Assembly (NCBI RefSeq): GCF_900109685.1
Contig: NZ_FOBB01000002.1
Span: 366,085 to 430,084, forward strand
Source: Chitinophaga rupis
Lineage (GTDB): Bacteria > Bacteroidota > Bacteroidia > Chitinophagales > Chitinophagaceae
DNA length: 64,000 bases
Direction: 5' to 3'
Part shown: positions 37,923 to 45,863 of the stretch, in pieces
Numbering within the stretch: the stretch's first letter is position 1
Layout: every line of letters starts with the position of its first letter
Position numbers and translations under genes: made by a program
The notes under the pieces: model-generated
What the model saw: only the letters and a program-made list of their open reading frames with translations
Database searches by the model: none
What the model was told of the DNA's origin: nothing

Positions 37923-39566
37923 TTAATTAATAAGCACTTTCGCTCCCCTGATCGTTACATCTTTTACAGCGTTGATGGTAATGCCGGAAGAATCCATCTT
38001 AATACTGTTCTGGTTATCATCCTTCAGCTCAATGGCGCTGGCGTCATTGTTAATGATCAATGATTTTTCGCCGCTGGCAGTGGGCACCAGTAAGGTCATA
38101 CGTTTGTTGGTATCATCGAAGATGAGCTTAATACCTTCCTGGGTTACAAAGCCATATTGCAGGGAGCCATCCTGCTCCGGCAATGCTGATTTTTTGCTGT
38201 CTTTGCTATGCAGGTAACCTACTATTACCGGCTCGCGGGGGTCATCGTTCAGGAAGCCTAACACCACTTCATCCGTTACCTGCGGGCGGAAATATACGCC
38301 GCGGTTAGCGCCGGCATCCAGTGTGGCTACCCTTGCCCAAATGCCTTCCTGGCTGCTGGTAATGGAAGGGATATGTACTTTTACGCGGTACTGGCCGCCG
38401 CCTTCCGTATCATCCAGGTCTAACACGGTGCCTATCTGCAAACCATTTACACCAGGTAATAAACCGGCGGCCGGTTTGTCCATCACATCCTCTTTTTTGT
38501 AGAACCATTCCTCGCGCCAGCCAAACTGTATATCGGTTTGCCAGTTGCCTTCAAAGTGATGCAGCACGCCGGTTACGAACACATTGCCGTTAAAACGGTC
38601 GCCTACGCCGGCCAGGGTGATCATGGTGCCGGGTTTTACCGCAGCATTGCCTTCCACCCGTACACGGCCTATGGCTTTGGAAAGATGGCTGCGCATGGCA
38701 TAGGCATCTGACCAGCTCTGTAATTGTGGTTGGGTAAGATGCCCATTGTGCGTAAGCTTTATTTCCGCGCCTAATACAGCTCCTAATTCTGTGGAGGCTA
38801 CATTGCCGTTCTCCGTAAAGGTGGCGCTGCCTGCATTAGAAGTTTCAGGTTGCTGCGTGGTATAATCCCATGACTGGCTGGTTACGCTTTGCAGCTGGCG
38901 GCGTGCATCCATCTCGCCTTCAAACTCCCAGAGGTTATCGCCGTAAGTGGCGGTAAGCACAGGAGCAGAGGTGGTGGAAGGTTTTTTTACAATGATCTTT
39001 CCATCATCCGTAAGCACTAGCATGCCATTGGCTTCTGCCCGGGTAACCATAAAGTCCCAGTCAGATGCGTCAAACTGTACCAGCTGTTTGAGCGGGTCGC
39101 CGGTAGGGTCTACAACCGCATTCCCGTCAACAGGCCGGGCCAGCGTGGTTATTACCTCACTATCCGGTTTATTAATGTAGTAAGCGTTTTTACGGGCAGC
39201 TGCTAGCTTAATGGCTTTGTCTTTTGCTTCTATCAATAACAAAGAGCCCTGCTGGCTTACCTTGATGGCATGTTTTATAATAATGCCTTCAAACACGGTG
39301 TCTGCCTCGCCTTCATAGCCCAGCTGCACGCGGATCTCGCTGCCCGGTTTAAACTTATCGTCGTTGCTGAGCGGAAAGTTGCGGTCGCTGGCAGAGCCGT
39401 CTGCAAACACCAAACGAGCATAGGCAATTTTGTTAAAAGATTTATTGACGGTGATCTGTGCCAGCTGGATCTCATTGCTTAACACGGTGCCGTTAATAAA
39501 CACTTTTTTGGTAATTACATGCCGCGGGGTTTGCGTGCCGGGCGGTAAACTGTCTAATACGCCCAT
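37923..39566 (-). CDS. VgrG/gp27-gp5-like spike protein (Pvc8-like)
   Basis: This 547-residue spike has an N-terminal gp27-like hub (about 1-350: KSFNKIAYARLVFADG, FKPGSEIRVQLGY, VFEGIIIKH). An OB-fold gp5-like domain lies at about 372-465 (IGTVLDLDD, YRVKVHIPS, VTDEVVLGFLNDDPREPVIVG, the last given as a landmark). A C-terminal repetitive beta-helix follows (SIKMDSSGITINAVKDVTIRGAKVLIN, residues about 520-547). Trimers form the central spike below the tube and carry the PAAR tip. No extra effector domain is fused. It starts 4 bp after the LysM adaptor gene stop. Confidence 0.93.
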   Translation of the reverse strand: MGVLDSLPPGTQTPRHVITKKVFINGTVLSNEIQLAQITVNKSFNKIAYARLVFADGSASDRNFPLSNDDKFKPGSEIRVQLGYEGEADTVFEGIIIKHAIKVSQQGSLLLIEAKDKAIKLAAARKNAYYINKPDSEVITTLARPVDGNAVVDPTGDPLKQLVQFDASDWDFMVTRAEANGMLVLTDDGKIIVKKPSTTSAPVLTATYGDNLWEFEGEMDARRQLQSVTSQSWDYTTQQPETSNAGSATFTENGNVASTELGAVLGAEIKLTHNGHLTQPQLQSWSDAYAMRSHLSKAIGRVRVEGNAAVKPGTMITLAGVGDRFNGNVFVTGVLHHFEGNWQTDIQFGWREEWFYKKEDVMDKPAAGLLPGVNGLQIGTVLDLDDTEGGGQYRVKVHIPSITSSQEGIWARVATLDAGANRGVYFRPQVTDEVVLGFLNDDPREPVIVGYLHSKDSKKSALPEQDGSLQYGFVTQEGIKLIFDDTNKRMTLLVPTASGEKSLIINNDASAIELKDDNQNSIKMDSSGITINAVKDVTIRGAKVLIN

Positions 39567-39570
39567 ATGT

Positions 39571-40278
39571 TTACGATGTTTGAGTTTTACTGGAACCGTT
39601 GTTACTGTCTATTGGCGGGAACTTTAATTTCGTGCCTGCCTGCAGCTTACGGAAGTTCTTCAGCTTATTGACCTTGGCTACCTGCAGGTAATAAAGCTGG
39701 TTATTATAGATCTCGTTTGTGAGCACCGGCAACAGCTCGCCTTCCTTTACGGTTTTGTAATGCGTAAGGTCGGGTGATGATAGCATGCCCAGTATATCGC
39801 TCAGGGTGGGTACCGTGTGCTCTGTAAAGGATGCGCTGATCTTGGCGCGGATAGGCAGGCCGGTAAAGTCAAACAGGCTGTAGGTAACGTTGGAGCTGTT
39901 TAACGCACAGGTGCAGATAAAGAGGCCATACTGCACCAGCAGGAAAGCCGGTTTGTGCAGGGCGCCTCTCACACCTGTAGTGGCGGCGCGGAACAGCGCT
40001 ACCTGCGCAGTGACCGGTATCTTTACACCATTGGTGTTTACGCCGGTACCGTCAATAGTAAATTCCAGGGTAAAAGTGCGGGGTTTGGTACCTTTATATT
40101 TCAGGTTGGCTCCCTGTGCGCCGGGCGGGCAGTTGGCCAGCCAGTCAATATCCTCATGAATGGTAAAATTCTCAGGATTGAACATGGCAATAAAGGGGAT
40201 ACCAATTGGGAAACCCGTATCATTTATTGGAATGATCTTGAGATTAAAGGGCAGTTTTGCCAGGCTTTGATCGTCCAT
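39571..40278 (-). CDS. LysM-containing tube/baseplate adaptor (Pvc7-like)
   Basis: This is a 235-residue protein. The N-terminal beta-rich domain (PFNLKIIPINDTGFPI, FTLEFTIDGTGV) matches the CIS tube-adaptor family, and a C-terminal LysM domain (about 185-228: LLPVLTNEIYNNQLYYLQVAKVN, landmark only) closes it. Homologues connect the spike hub to the tube and baseplate; this LysM is structural and need not bind peptidoglycan. Its ATG overlaps the stop of the DUF5908-like gene by one base (TAATG), indicating translational coupling. Confidence 0.92.
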   Translation of the reverse strand: MDDQSLAKLPFNLKIIPINDTGFPIGIPFIAMFNPENFTIHEDIDWLANCPPGAQGANLKYKGTKPRTFTLEFTIDGTGVNTNGVKIPVTAQVALFRAATTGVRGALHKPAFLLVQYGLFICTCALNSSNVTYSLFDFTGLPIRAKISASFTEHTVPTLSDILGMLSSPDLTHYKTVKEGELLPVLTNEIYNNQLYYLQVAKVNKLKNFRKLQAGTKLKFPPIDSNNGSSKTQTS

Positions 40279-40451
40279 TATCTTTCTTTTTTCTCCCGAA
40301 GGATTTCCAGAATTTTTTCAGCCAGTTCGTTCTCGCTGTTACCGGCAGCAGCAGGCGGGCATTCCGGCGGATTGGTACTTCCCGTGCTGCGGGTGTCCGG
40401 CCGCGGATCTACTACCGCTTTAATGATGACTTCATTGATTTGTACGGCCAT
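40278..40451 (-). CDS. DUF5908-like small protein (Pvc6-like)
   Basis: This 57-residue protein starts MAVQINEVIIKAVVD and has a Pro/Thr linker with one Cys (PPECPP) and a C-terminal amphipathic helix (ELAEKILEILREKKER). This matches the short eCIS protein encoded between the inner tube and LysM genes. A longer frame exists upstream, but MAVQINEV is the family start and I used it. Its exact role in baseplate assembly is not settled. It is preceded by a 499-bp non-coding region with tandem repeats. Confidence 0.85.
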   Translation of the reverse strand: MAVQINEVIIKAVVDPRPDTRSTGSTNPPECPPAAAGNSENELAEKILEILREKKER

Positions 40452-40633
40452 TTTTTTTGAGCTTAAAGGTGAAAGCATATAGAATGAGCTTAAAGCATAA
40501 AGCTTAAAGCACAAAGCTGATTGTGTTTTACTGAAGGTGTTTTGCTTTGGCGTTACACTTTTCAATTTTGACATCAGTATTCATTTTGAATACGCTTTCA
40601 ACTATTAAAAAATGCTATAGGCTTTCTGTTTTC

Positions 40634-40950
40634 GCATTACTGCCTGCTGGTAAAATGCTTTACACAAACGGCTTTTGCTTTCTGCTTTTCACTCACACAT
40701 AAAGCGTTCGGCGTTTAGCGTTCCGCATTACTGCCTGCTGTAAAATGCTTTGCGGCAAACGGCTCTTGCTTTTTGCTTTTCACTCACGCATTAAGCGTTT
40801 AGCGTTCCGCATTACTGCCTGTTGGTAAAATGCTTTGCGGCAAACGGCTCTTGCTTTTTGCTTTCGGCTTTCAGCTTTGTGCTTTCAGCATAACACAACC
40901 AGTAAAATGCTTAACAACAAACGTCTTTTTGCTTTTTACTTTTTGCTTTT
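40634..40950. repeat. Non-coding tandem repeats, units of 84-91 bp
   Basis: Three units begin at 40634, 40725 and 40809 with GCATTACTGCCTGYTG. Each continues through TAAAATGCTTT, CAAACGGCT and TTTTGCTTT; the first two also share TTCACTCAC and TTTAGCGTTCC. A decayed fourth unit (AGTAAAATGCTTAACAACAAACG) runs into the tube gene end. The array fills most of the 499-bp gap between the second tube gene and the DUF5908-like gene. The rest (40452-40633) is AT-rich AGCTTAAAGC-like words with no gene. On the transcribed minus strand the array is purine-rich. Confidence 0.9.
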
Positions 40951-41439
40951 TTACTTAAAAACCGTATTCTCAACAGGCAGCCGCTCAAAATACTGGTACG
41001 CCAGCTCTATTGTTTCCACCAGGATGGCATTCTCCGTAGCCTTCAGATCTGCAGTGCTCCATTTCACCGGGTAAGCCTGTACTACTTTCCATACGGCTAC
41101 CTGCGCATCGGCTTCGTCCAGTAAGGTTATTATCAGATCTGCCGGCTTAAAGTCATAGATCACTACAGTGAAGTAGGTTTTGAGCGCATCCTTTAACCAA
41201 TCCAGCAGCGCAGTGTTGGTAAGCAGTCCGCGCTTCAGGATCAGGTTAGGATACTTGGCCCTCTTGGGCAGCTTGTAGGTAAAGCGGTTCTCACCGCCTT
41301 CCCGCAGCTCCTCTGTTTCTACTTCAAAAGAAAGGCCGCTGACCTCCTGGAAGCGCTGTTCTGTATCGCTATCCGCTCCGCTGACGCCCATAAATTCAAC
41401 GCGGAAATGAAACCCCGTTGGTGGATAATAAGCCGACAT
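40951..41439 (-). CDS. Second inner-tube protein (Pvc5-like, tube initiator)
   Basis: This 162-residue protein belongs to the phage tail-tube (gp19-like) family: PPTGFHFRVEFMG, FQEVSGLSFEVETEE, LPKRAKYPNLILKRGL, then a C-terminal VVQAYPVKWSTADLKATEN region. It differs from the main tube by an insertion and a longer C-terminus, as expected for the subunit that starts the tube at the baseplate. It lies 3 bp after the main tube gene. Confidence 0.9.
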   Translation of the reverse strand: MSAYYPPTGFHFRVEFMGVSGADSDTEQRFQEVSGLSFEVETEELREGGENRFTYKLPKRAKYPNLILKRGLLTNTALLDWLKDALKTYFTVVIYDFKPADLIITLLDEADAQVAVWKVVQAYPVKWSTADLKATENAILVETIELAYQYFERLPVENTVFK

Positions 41440-41442
41440 TGC

Positions 41443-41874
41443 TTAGGCGGTTTTTAATGTAATGCCTTCGTGCGCCAGATCTACTGACTCTATGGCAATA
41501 TCGTTGCCGGAAGCTTTTAAGCCCGGGCCTTCACATTTCACCGGCCATGCCTGCGCTATGCTCCATATAAATACGGGCGCGCCTTCATCATTCAGTAGGG
41601 TAATTACCAGGTCGCGGCGCTCTACGTTAGGCTGGCCACTGTTATTAAGCCAGTTGTACAGGTCAAGGTTAGCGGTTACCATTCCCTTTTTCAAGGTAAT
41701 GTTGCCCGCTTTTTTCAGCCCCGGCCTTTTCAGCGGCAGGGTAGTACCCGACATTAAACCGTCGCGGTACTCAATTGCCTGCACTTCCTGTGATAAGCCG
41801 CTTACTTCGGAGAAACCTATATTATCTCCACCCCAGGATACGCTGAAATGGAAAACCGTTAATGGATACGCCAT
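41443..41874 (-). CDS. Inner-tube protein (Pvc1-like, major tube subunit)
   Basis: This 143-residue gp19-like tube protein has PLTVFHFSVSWGGDN, FSEVSGLSQEVQAIEY, LKRPGLKKAGNITLKKGM, and IAQAWPVKCEGPGLKASGN before the terminal helix and strand. Stacked hexamers form the lumen that carries effectors. It lies 56 bp after the sheath gene. Confidence 0.93.
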   Translation of the reverse strand: MAYPLTVFHFSVSWGGDNIGFSEVSGLSQEVQAIEYRDGLMSGTTLPLKRPGLKKAGNITLKKGMVTANLDLYNWLNNSGQPNVERRDLVITLLNDEGAPVFIWSIAQAWPVKCEGPGLKASGNDIAIESVDLAHEGITLKTA

Positions 41875-41930
41875 TGTATAAAGAATTTAATTTTTAGTAA
41901 TTGTTGAATAAAGTGCTGTGAACCGTTTTA

Positions 41931-43373
41931 TCAGGAGGCTTGCATGATCTGCACAAACTGGAGGATTATAAATTCACCCGGTCTTGCAACAGCCATCTTA
42001 ATTTCCACGATCATGCGCCCTTCCAGTATATCCACAGAGTTCATGGTTTTGCCCAGGCCTACATTTACCTGGAATGCCTGTTCCGGTTTAGCGCCGGCCA
42101 GTGCACCATCCCTCCATTTCAGGAACAGGTAGTTTTCTATCATGGCCTGTACCTTGGTCCAGGTGCTGGCGGTATTAGGTTCAAATACTACCCAGTTGGT
42201 GGATTTCTTGATGGATTCTTCCACTACGCTGAAGAAGCGGCGTACGTTAATATACTTCCAGTCATTGCTGTTACCATCCAGGGTTCGGCCGCCCATTACC
42301 ACGGTGCCAAAACCGGGCATGCTTAAAATAGCATTCACGGATTTGCCGCTGGTAGTATTAATGTTCAGGGAGTCCTGCTCACCACGGGAAATGTTCACCA
42401 GTGGTTTTATTACATCCACCAAACCTACGTTGGCAGGGGCTTTCCATACGCCGCGGTCACGGTCTGTTCTGGCGTACACACCGGCAATAGCAGCAGATGG
42501 CGGTAGCGCAATAGTGTACTTGCTGTATTCTGCCTGGATAGCATTATACAGAGTAGAGGCAGTTGCTTTCAGGGCAGAGAGTAAACCTTCTTTATTATCT
42601 GCACCGGTAGCATCCACACCATTTATCTTATGATCATTCAGCTGCAGGTTGTCAAAATCAAATGCGTAGGTGTAGGCAGTACGCACCCAGGGATAGTATA
42701 CCGCTGCATAACGGGTAGTATCACCTACCGGGATGGTGGAAATGGCAACGTCTACATCTGCCTGTACAGACGATGGTGTTTTTGGAACCGTAGTAGCCTT
42801 GGTATCCAGCACGGCAAAACGGTCTTTCAGGGTAGATGCCTGGTCGATCATTTTTGAATTAATGCTCTGGAATTCCCCGTCAGAAGCCAGGTACACGGCT
42901 TCGGGCACCACCAGTATGGTAGGTACATCTTCCAGCGCTACCAGGTCAAGGCCTGCTTCCAGGTCTGCTTTGGTTGGCGCCGTGCTGTAATCGCCTACAG
43001 ATACAATGTAACATTTGCCACCGCCGTTGGCGAAGAACAGCTTTACGGCATGGAAAAGAATGTGTTTGCGCAGGTTAGCTGCATTGGGGGTAACAGTTAC
43101 CTTGTAACCGGTGGTCACAGTGCCGGTGCGTAGTTCATTCACAGCTATCGTAATATTCGCGCCATCTTCCTTTTCAGGGCCGCCAAAGTAAGTTACATAT
43201 TCGCCCCAGCTGCTAATGGGGGTAGGTACTTTCAGCAGGTCGCCGGTTCCCAGCGCATCAGCTTTTTGCGTGTAACCAACAAATGCGGGGACTGCAGATT
43301 CTACTTCTGCAATGGATGGTGGAAAGGAGGCTATTTCTTCTACATAAACACCAGGGGAACGGTAAGTTGCCAT
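41931..43373 (-). CDS. Contractile sheath protein (Pvc2-like)
   Basis: This 480-residue tail-sheath protein starts ATYRSPGVYVEEIASFPPSI and has AVPAFVGYT. The C-terminal core (YINVRRFFSVVEESIKKST, WTKVQAMIENYLFLKWRDGAL, IVEIKMAVARPGEFIIL) carries the parts that interlock neighbouring rings. Only one sheath gene is present; PVC and Afp loci have two or three. Contraction of this sheath drives the tube into the target. Confidence 0.95.
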   Translation of the reverse strand: MATYRSPGVYVEEIASFPPSIAEVESAVPAFVGYTQKADALGTGDLLKVPTPISSWGEYVTYFGGPEKEDGANITIAVNELRTGTVTTGYKVTVTPNAANLRKHILFHAVKLFFANGGGKCYIVSVGDYSTAPTKADLEAGLDLVALEDVPTILVVPEAVYLASDGEFQSINSKMIDQASTLKDRFAVLDTKATTVPKTPSSVQADVDVAISTIPVGDTTRYAAVYYPWVRTAYTYAFDFDNLQLNDHKINGVDATGADNKEGLLSALKATASTLYNAIQAEYSKYTIALPPSAAIAGVYARTDRDRGVWKAPANVGLVDVIKPLVNISRGEQDSLNINTTSGKSVNAILSMPGFGTVVMGGRTLDGNSNDWKYINVRRFFSVVEESIKKSTNWVVFEPNTASTWTKVQAMIENYLFLKWRDGALAGAKPEQAFQVNVGLGKTMNSVDILEGRMIVEIKMAVARPGEFIILQFVQIMQAS

Positions 43374-43384
43374 TTTTTTAAAAG

Positions 43385-44572
43385 TTAAAGTGTTAGAAAA
43401 ATGTCAGAGTAAATGAATGGGGCGTTAGCGGTATCAATGGCACCGGTAGCAGGGTAGGGCAGGCTAGCCCTTACCACTGCCTCTTTGGCCGGATCGCCAA
43501 TATATTTTTTAAGCGTAAGGCTTAAGGTATCATGGGTAGCGCTGGAGGCGGAGTAATAATTTTCCTGCAGGGCCAGCGCGTTGTCCGATACCATCTCAAT
43601 AGCAGTATCGGTAGTGGTGGTCCGGTGGAAATGGATATTGGTATCATTGCTTACAATGTTTAGCTGGTTCAGGAAAGCCGCTTTGTCGGCAGGGCTCATG
43701 CCGGCCATTTCCAGGAACAAAGGGCTGTTAGGCTGCAGGCTAAGAGTATACCGCCAGATGGTGGGGCGGTTCACCAGGCGGATCTTATACTGCGGGCGTT
43801 CCGGCGTTAAGGAGCGGTCGGCTTCAATGATGCGGTAATTAGCATCCAGTAAAGCGGACAGTGAAATTTCCACCACGCCGAACAGCGGGCCGGTACTGAT
43901 GTTGCCGGGAAAATAAAATTCATCTTCCTGCACATGATTGATCCATAGCTGGCAAATACCGGAAGGCAAAGGTGTAAGGTCAAACAGCACATCAGAAGCG
44001 CCGCCTTGCGTAATAATATTCTTTTCACCCAGGTTGGCGCCGCTCAGTAAATGTTTGATGATGGCCGTACCCGGTGCTACCGGTGTAGCGCTGTGGAATT
44101 TATAAGCCGCATTGCTGGTTTTAATGGTATCCGGTTCTGCTGCGCCCGTGGCTGCTTTGCTCAGGTGTAAATTATTGCGCGTGGCAGCAGCATCCACTAC
44201 GCTGTTGCTGAAGTAGTAGAGATGATCTGCGGCGGTTTGTACCGGTAGCTCATTGAAGTTTAACAGCTCCGGATTTTTAAGCAATACCAGGAAGGTGAGC
44301 TTGTTGCCCTTTTTAGCGGCAAAGCGCAGCAGGTCGTTGCCACCGGTTGTTTGGCCAGATATATTGGCCAGTATGGTAAAGCCGCCGTTAACAGGGGTGG
44401 GTTTAAACAGCAGGTCCATGCTGCTCATGATGCCACGGCTTTCCGGTGTAGGCACAAACGTTATATCCGTAACAGGATCTGCTTTGTATTGCTTACATAC
44501 TTTATTGGTGTAAAACAATTGTTCCACGGATAAAGTAAACAGTTCGGTATATTTAACCTGCATGCCATTCAT
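43385..44572 (-). CDS. Unrecognised eCIS-locus protein between cap and sheath genes
   Basis: This 395-residue protein starts at the first ATG (MNGMQVKY); an upstream TTG is also in frame. I recognise no named domain. It looks beta-rich and soluble, with an early YTELFTLSVEQLFY region, a middle GEKNIITQGGASDVLFDLTP segment and a late RLVNRPTIWRYTLSL segment. It has no signal peptide or CxxC module. Its place, 12 bp after the DUF4255 gene stop and 12 bp before the sheath gene start in the first part of the operon, suggests a structural or assembly role at the cap end of the particle. That is inference. Confidence 0.7.
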   Translation of the reverse strand: MNGMQVKYTELFTLSVEQLFYTNKVCKQYKADPVTDITFVPTPESRGIMSSMDLLFKPTPVNGGFTILANISGQTTGGNDLLRFAAKKGNKLTFLVLLKNPELLNFNELPVQTAADHLYYFSNSVVDAAATRNNLHLSKAATGAAEPDTIKTSNAAYKFHSATPVAPGTAIIKHLLSGANLGEKNIITQGGASDVLFDLTPLPSGICQLWINHVQEDEFYFPGNISTGPLFGVVEISLSALLDANYRIIEADRSLTPERPQYKIRLVNRPTIWRYTLSLQPNSPLFLEMAGMSPADKAAFLNQLNIVSNDTNIHFHRTTTTDTAIEMVSDNALALQENYYSASSATHDTLSLTLKKYIGDPAKEAVVRASLPYPATGAIDTANAPFIYSDIFLTL

Positions 44573-44584
44573 ACATAACAAGCG

Positions 44585-45199
44585 TTAGTTTTCTTTAAAG
44601 TTGAGTTCTTTGATGCCGGGTGTTTTATCCTTGCCTTTGGTATCAAATACGGTAAGCATATTCATTTTATACACCAGGCTGGGAAAGTATTTACCGCCCA
44701 GCATAGCCCATAAATTATTCTGCTGTTCAAAGGAAAGATTGTAGAGCTTAAAGGTGAGCCGCTCAATCAGCTGCCAGGGCTTGTTCACAGGATCTGTAAC
44801 GCTTGCGTTCAATGCGGGGTAACGTTGTTGATCAAATACGGGATTAGCCTGGAAAAAGCTGGCTACATCTGAAAGGTCGCGCAGCGCTGTTTCATAGTGG
44901 CCGTTGTGTGCAATGAACAATATCAGCAGGTCCAGCTCCACCGGGGGATTCAGGCGCATGAACTGTTTATCGTCCGTGGGTACATAGTAGGGGCGTTTGC
45001 CTTCACGGCGCTCTTCTTCCACGCCGGCCATCATAATGGTAACATGCGTGGTGTCGGTAACATTTAATTCACCGGTGGGCTTTATGAGCGGCTTCAGTTC
45101 CACAACGTTGCCGGCGCTGTAGTTTGCAGGGTCCTGCTCACGCTCTACTATATAAGCTTCCAGCTCTTTTTTAATAAATTCCAGTGAGGTGCGAATCAT
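44585..45199 (-). CDS. DUF4255 cap/terminator protein (Pvc16-like)
   Basis: This 204-residue protein matches DUF4255: MIRTSLEFIKKELEAYI, VTIMMAGVEEER, VELDLLILFIAHNGHYETALRDLS (landmark, about 95-118), and a C-terminal WAMLGGKYFPSLVYKM. In PVC-type particles Pvc16 closes the end of sheath and tube away from the baseplate. It is the first gene of the minus-strand eCIS run. No TAnnTTTG promoter is evident within about 300 bp upstream. Confidence 0.9.
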   Translation of the reverse strand: MIRTSLEFIKKELEAYIVEREQDPANYSAGNVVELKPLIKPTGELNVTDTTHVTIMMAGVEEERREGKRPYYVPTDDKQFMRLNPPVELDLLILFIAHNGHYETALRDLSDVASFFQANPVFDQQRYPALNASVTDPVNKPWQLIERLTFKLYNLSFEQQNNLWAMLGGKYFPSLVYKMNMLTVFDTKGKDKTPGIKELNFKEN

Positions 45200-45630
45200 C
45201 TATCAATTGGGATTAATAGTCAAGTGATACCAATAAATTAATTGGATAAAAAGAATGGATTGATCTGTGGTGCACACGATATCACATATATCCCTTTGGG
45301 CAGGACATAGCAATAACAACAATAAATTATCATATAGCTTTAGCTATACAACTTTGGGGAACCAGTAAAACCTAGCTGATATTTAAAAACCTGACAAGTG
45401 ATTTGGAGTAAACAATCTGTTTTGAAGTAAACAATCTGATTTTTGGAGGTCAACCGTTACAGCGCCAATGTCAACAGCACAGAGGCAATATTACGACAAT
45501 TTTTTAATTCTCCAATTTTTGATGAAAAATTTTTCCGCTATGGAAAAGTTGAATGAAAGTTGCACGCTATGAAAGTGAATGCGTACAATATATGGTTTTG
45601 TTTTACTACAAAATTTATTTTACTCTGTTA

Positions 45631-45665
45631 AGCGGGTACCGTTGCCTATTCCCGTGATACCCGCT
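45631..45665 (-). terminator. Hairpin downstream of fabF (possible terminator)
   Basis: Arms AGCGGGTA and TACCCGCT (8 bp, perfect) flank a 19-base loop, about 200 bp past the fabF stop. No clear T-run follows on the minus strand, so terminator function is uncertain. Confidence 0.35.
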
Positions 45666-45725
45666 ACCCTGGCGCTTCCTGTACGATGCCACTAAACAAA
45701 TAAGGCTGTTGCATAAGCACATTGC

Positions 45726-45847
45726 CGTCATTGCGAGGCGCAGTATAAAGCTATTGTGCGTAGGGCAACGAAGCAATCCCCCGAATGAATGGTGGGAGAT
45801 TGCTTCAGCATGCTTCGCACAAACCCGCGCTATGCTTCGCAATGACG
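45726..45847. repeat. REP/CGTCATTGCGA-type nested palindromic element
   Basis: Outer arms CGTCATTGCGA (45726-45736) and TCGCAATGACG (45837-45847) are perfect complements. Inner arms GAAGCAATC (45770-45778) and GATTGCTTC (45798-45806) also pair. This word set recurs in dispersed non-coding repeats of many bacteria. A minus-strand frame across it is a by-product. Confidence 0.75.
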
Positions 45848-45863
45848 GGTATAAAGTCATAAC

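Larger units (their letters stand above)
45200..45863. other. 664-bp intergenic region upstream of the eCIS operon
   Basis: I see no convincing gene here. It holds a perfect 7-bp inverted repeat at 45333-45348 (TATAGCT-TT-AGCTATA) about 135 bp before the eCIS start. It also holds two copies of AGTAAACAATCTG at 45407-45419 and 45426-45438, a hairpin at 45631-45665, and a nested palindromic element at 45726-45847. The eCIS promoter and its control sites should lie in the first 450 bp, but I cannot fix a -7/-33 pair. Confidence 0.6.

Noticed and set aside
38947..39180. Extra small gene opposite the spike gene
   Set aside because: It is antisense to the conserved hub domain, without homology or start signals.
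40634..40950. CRISPR array
   Set aside because: Units are 84-91 bp and wholly repeated. There are no unique spacers and no cas genes nearby.
16510..45199. Prophage or type VI secretion system
   Set aside because: There is no capsid, portal, terminase or integrase, and no TssJLM or ClpV. DUF4255, DUF5908, the LysM adaptor, the eCIS-type AAA+ ATPase and DUF4157 cargo all point to an eCIS.
45615..45860. Small minus-strand gene downstream of fabF
   Set aside because: The frame is the translation of a nested palindromic repeat and has no domain or supporting context.
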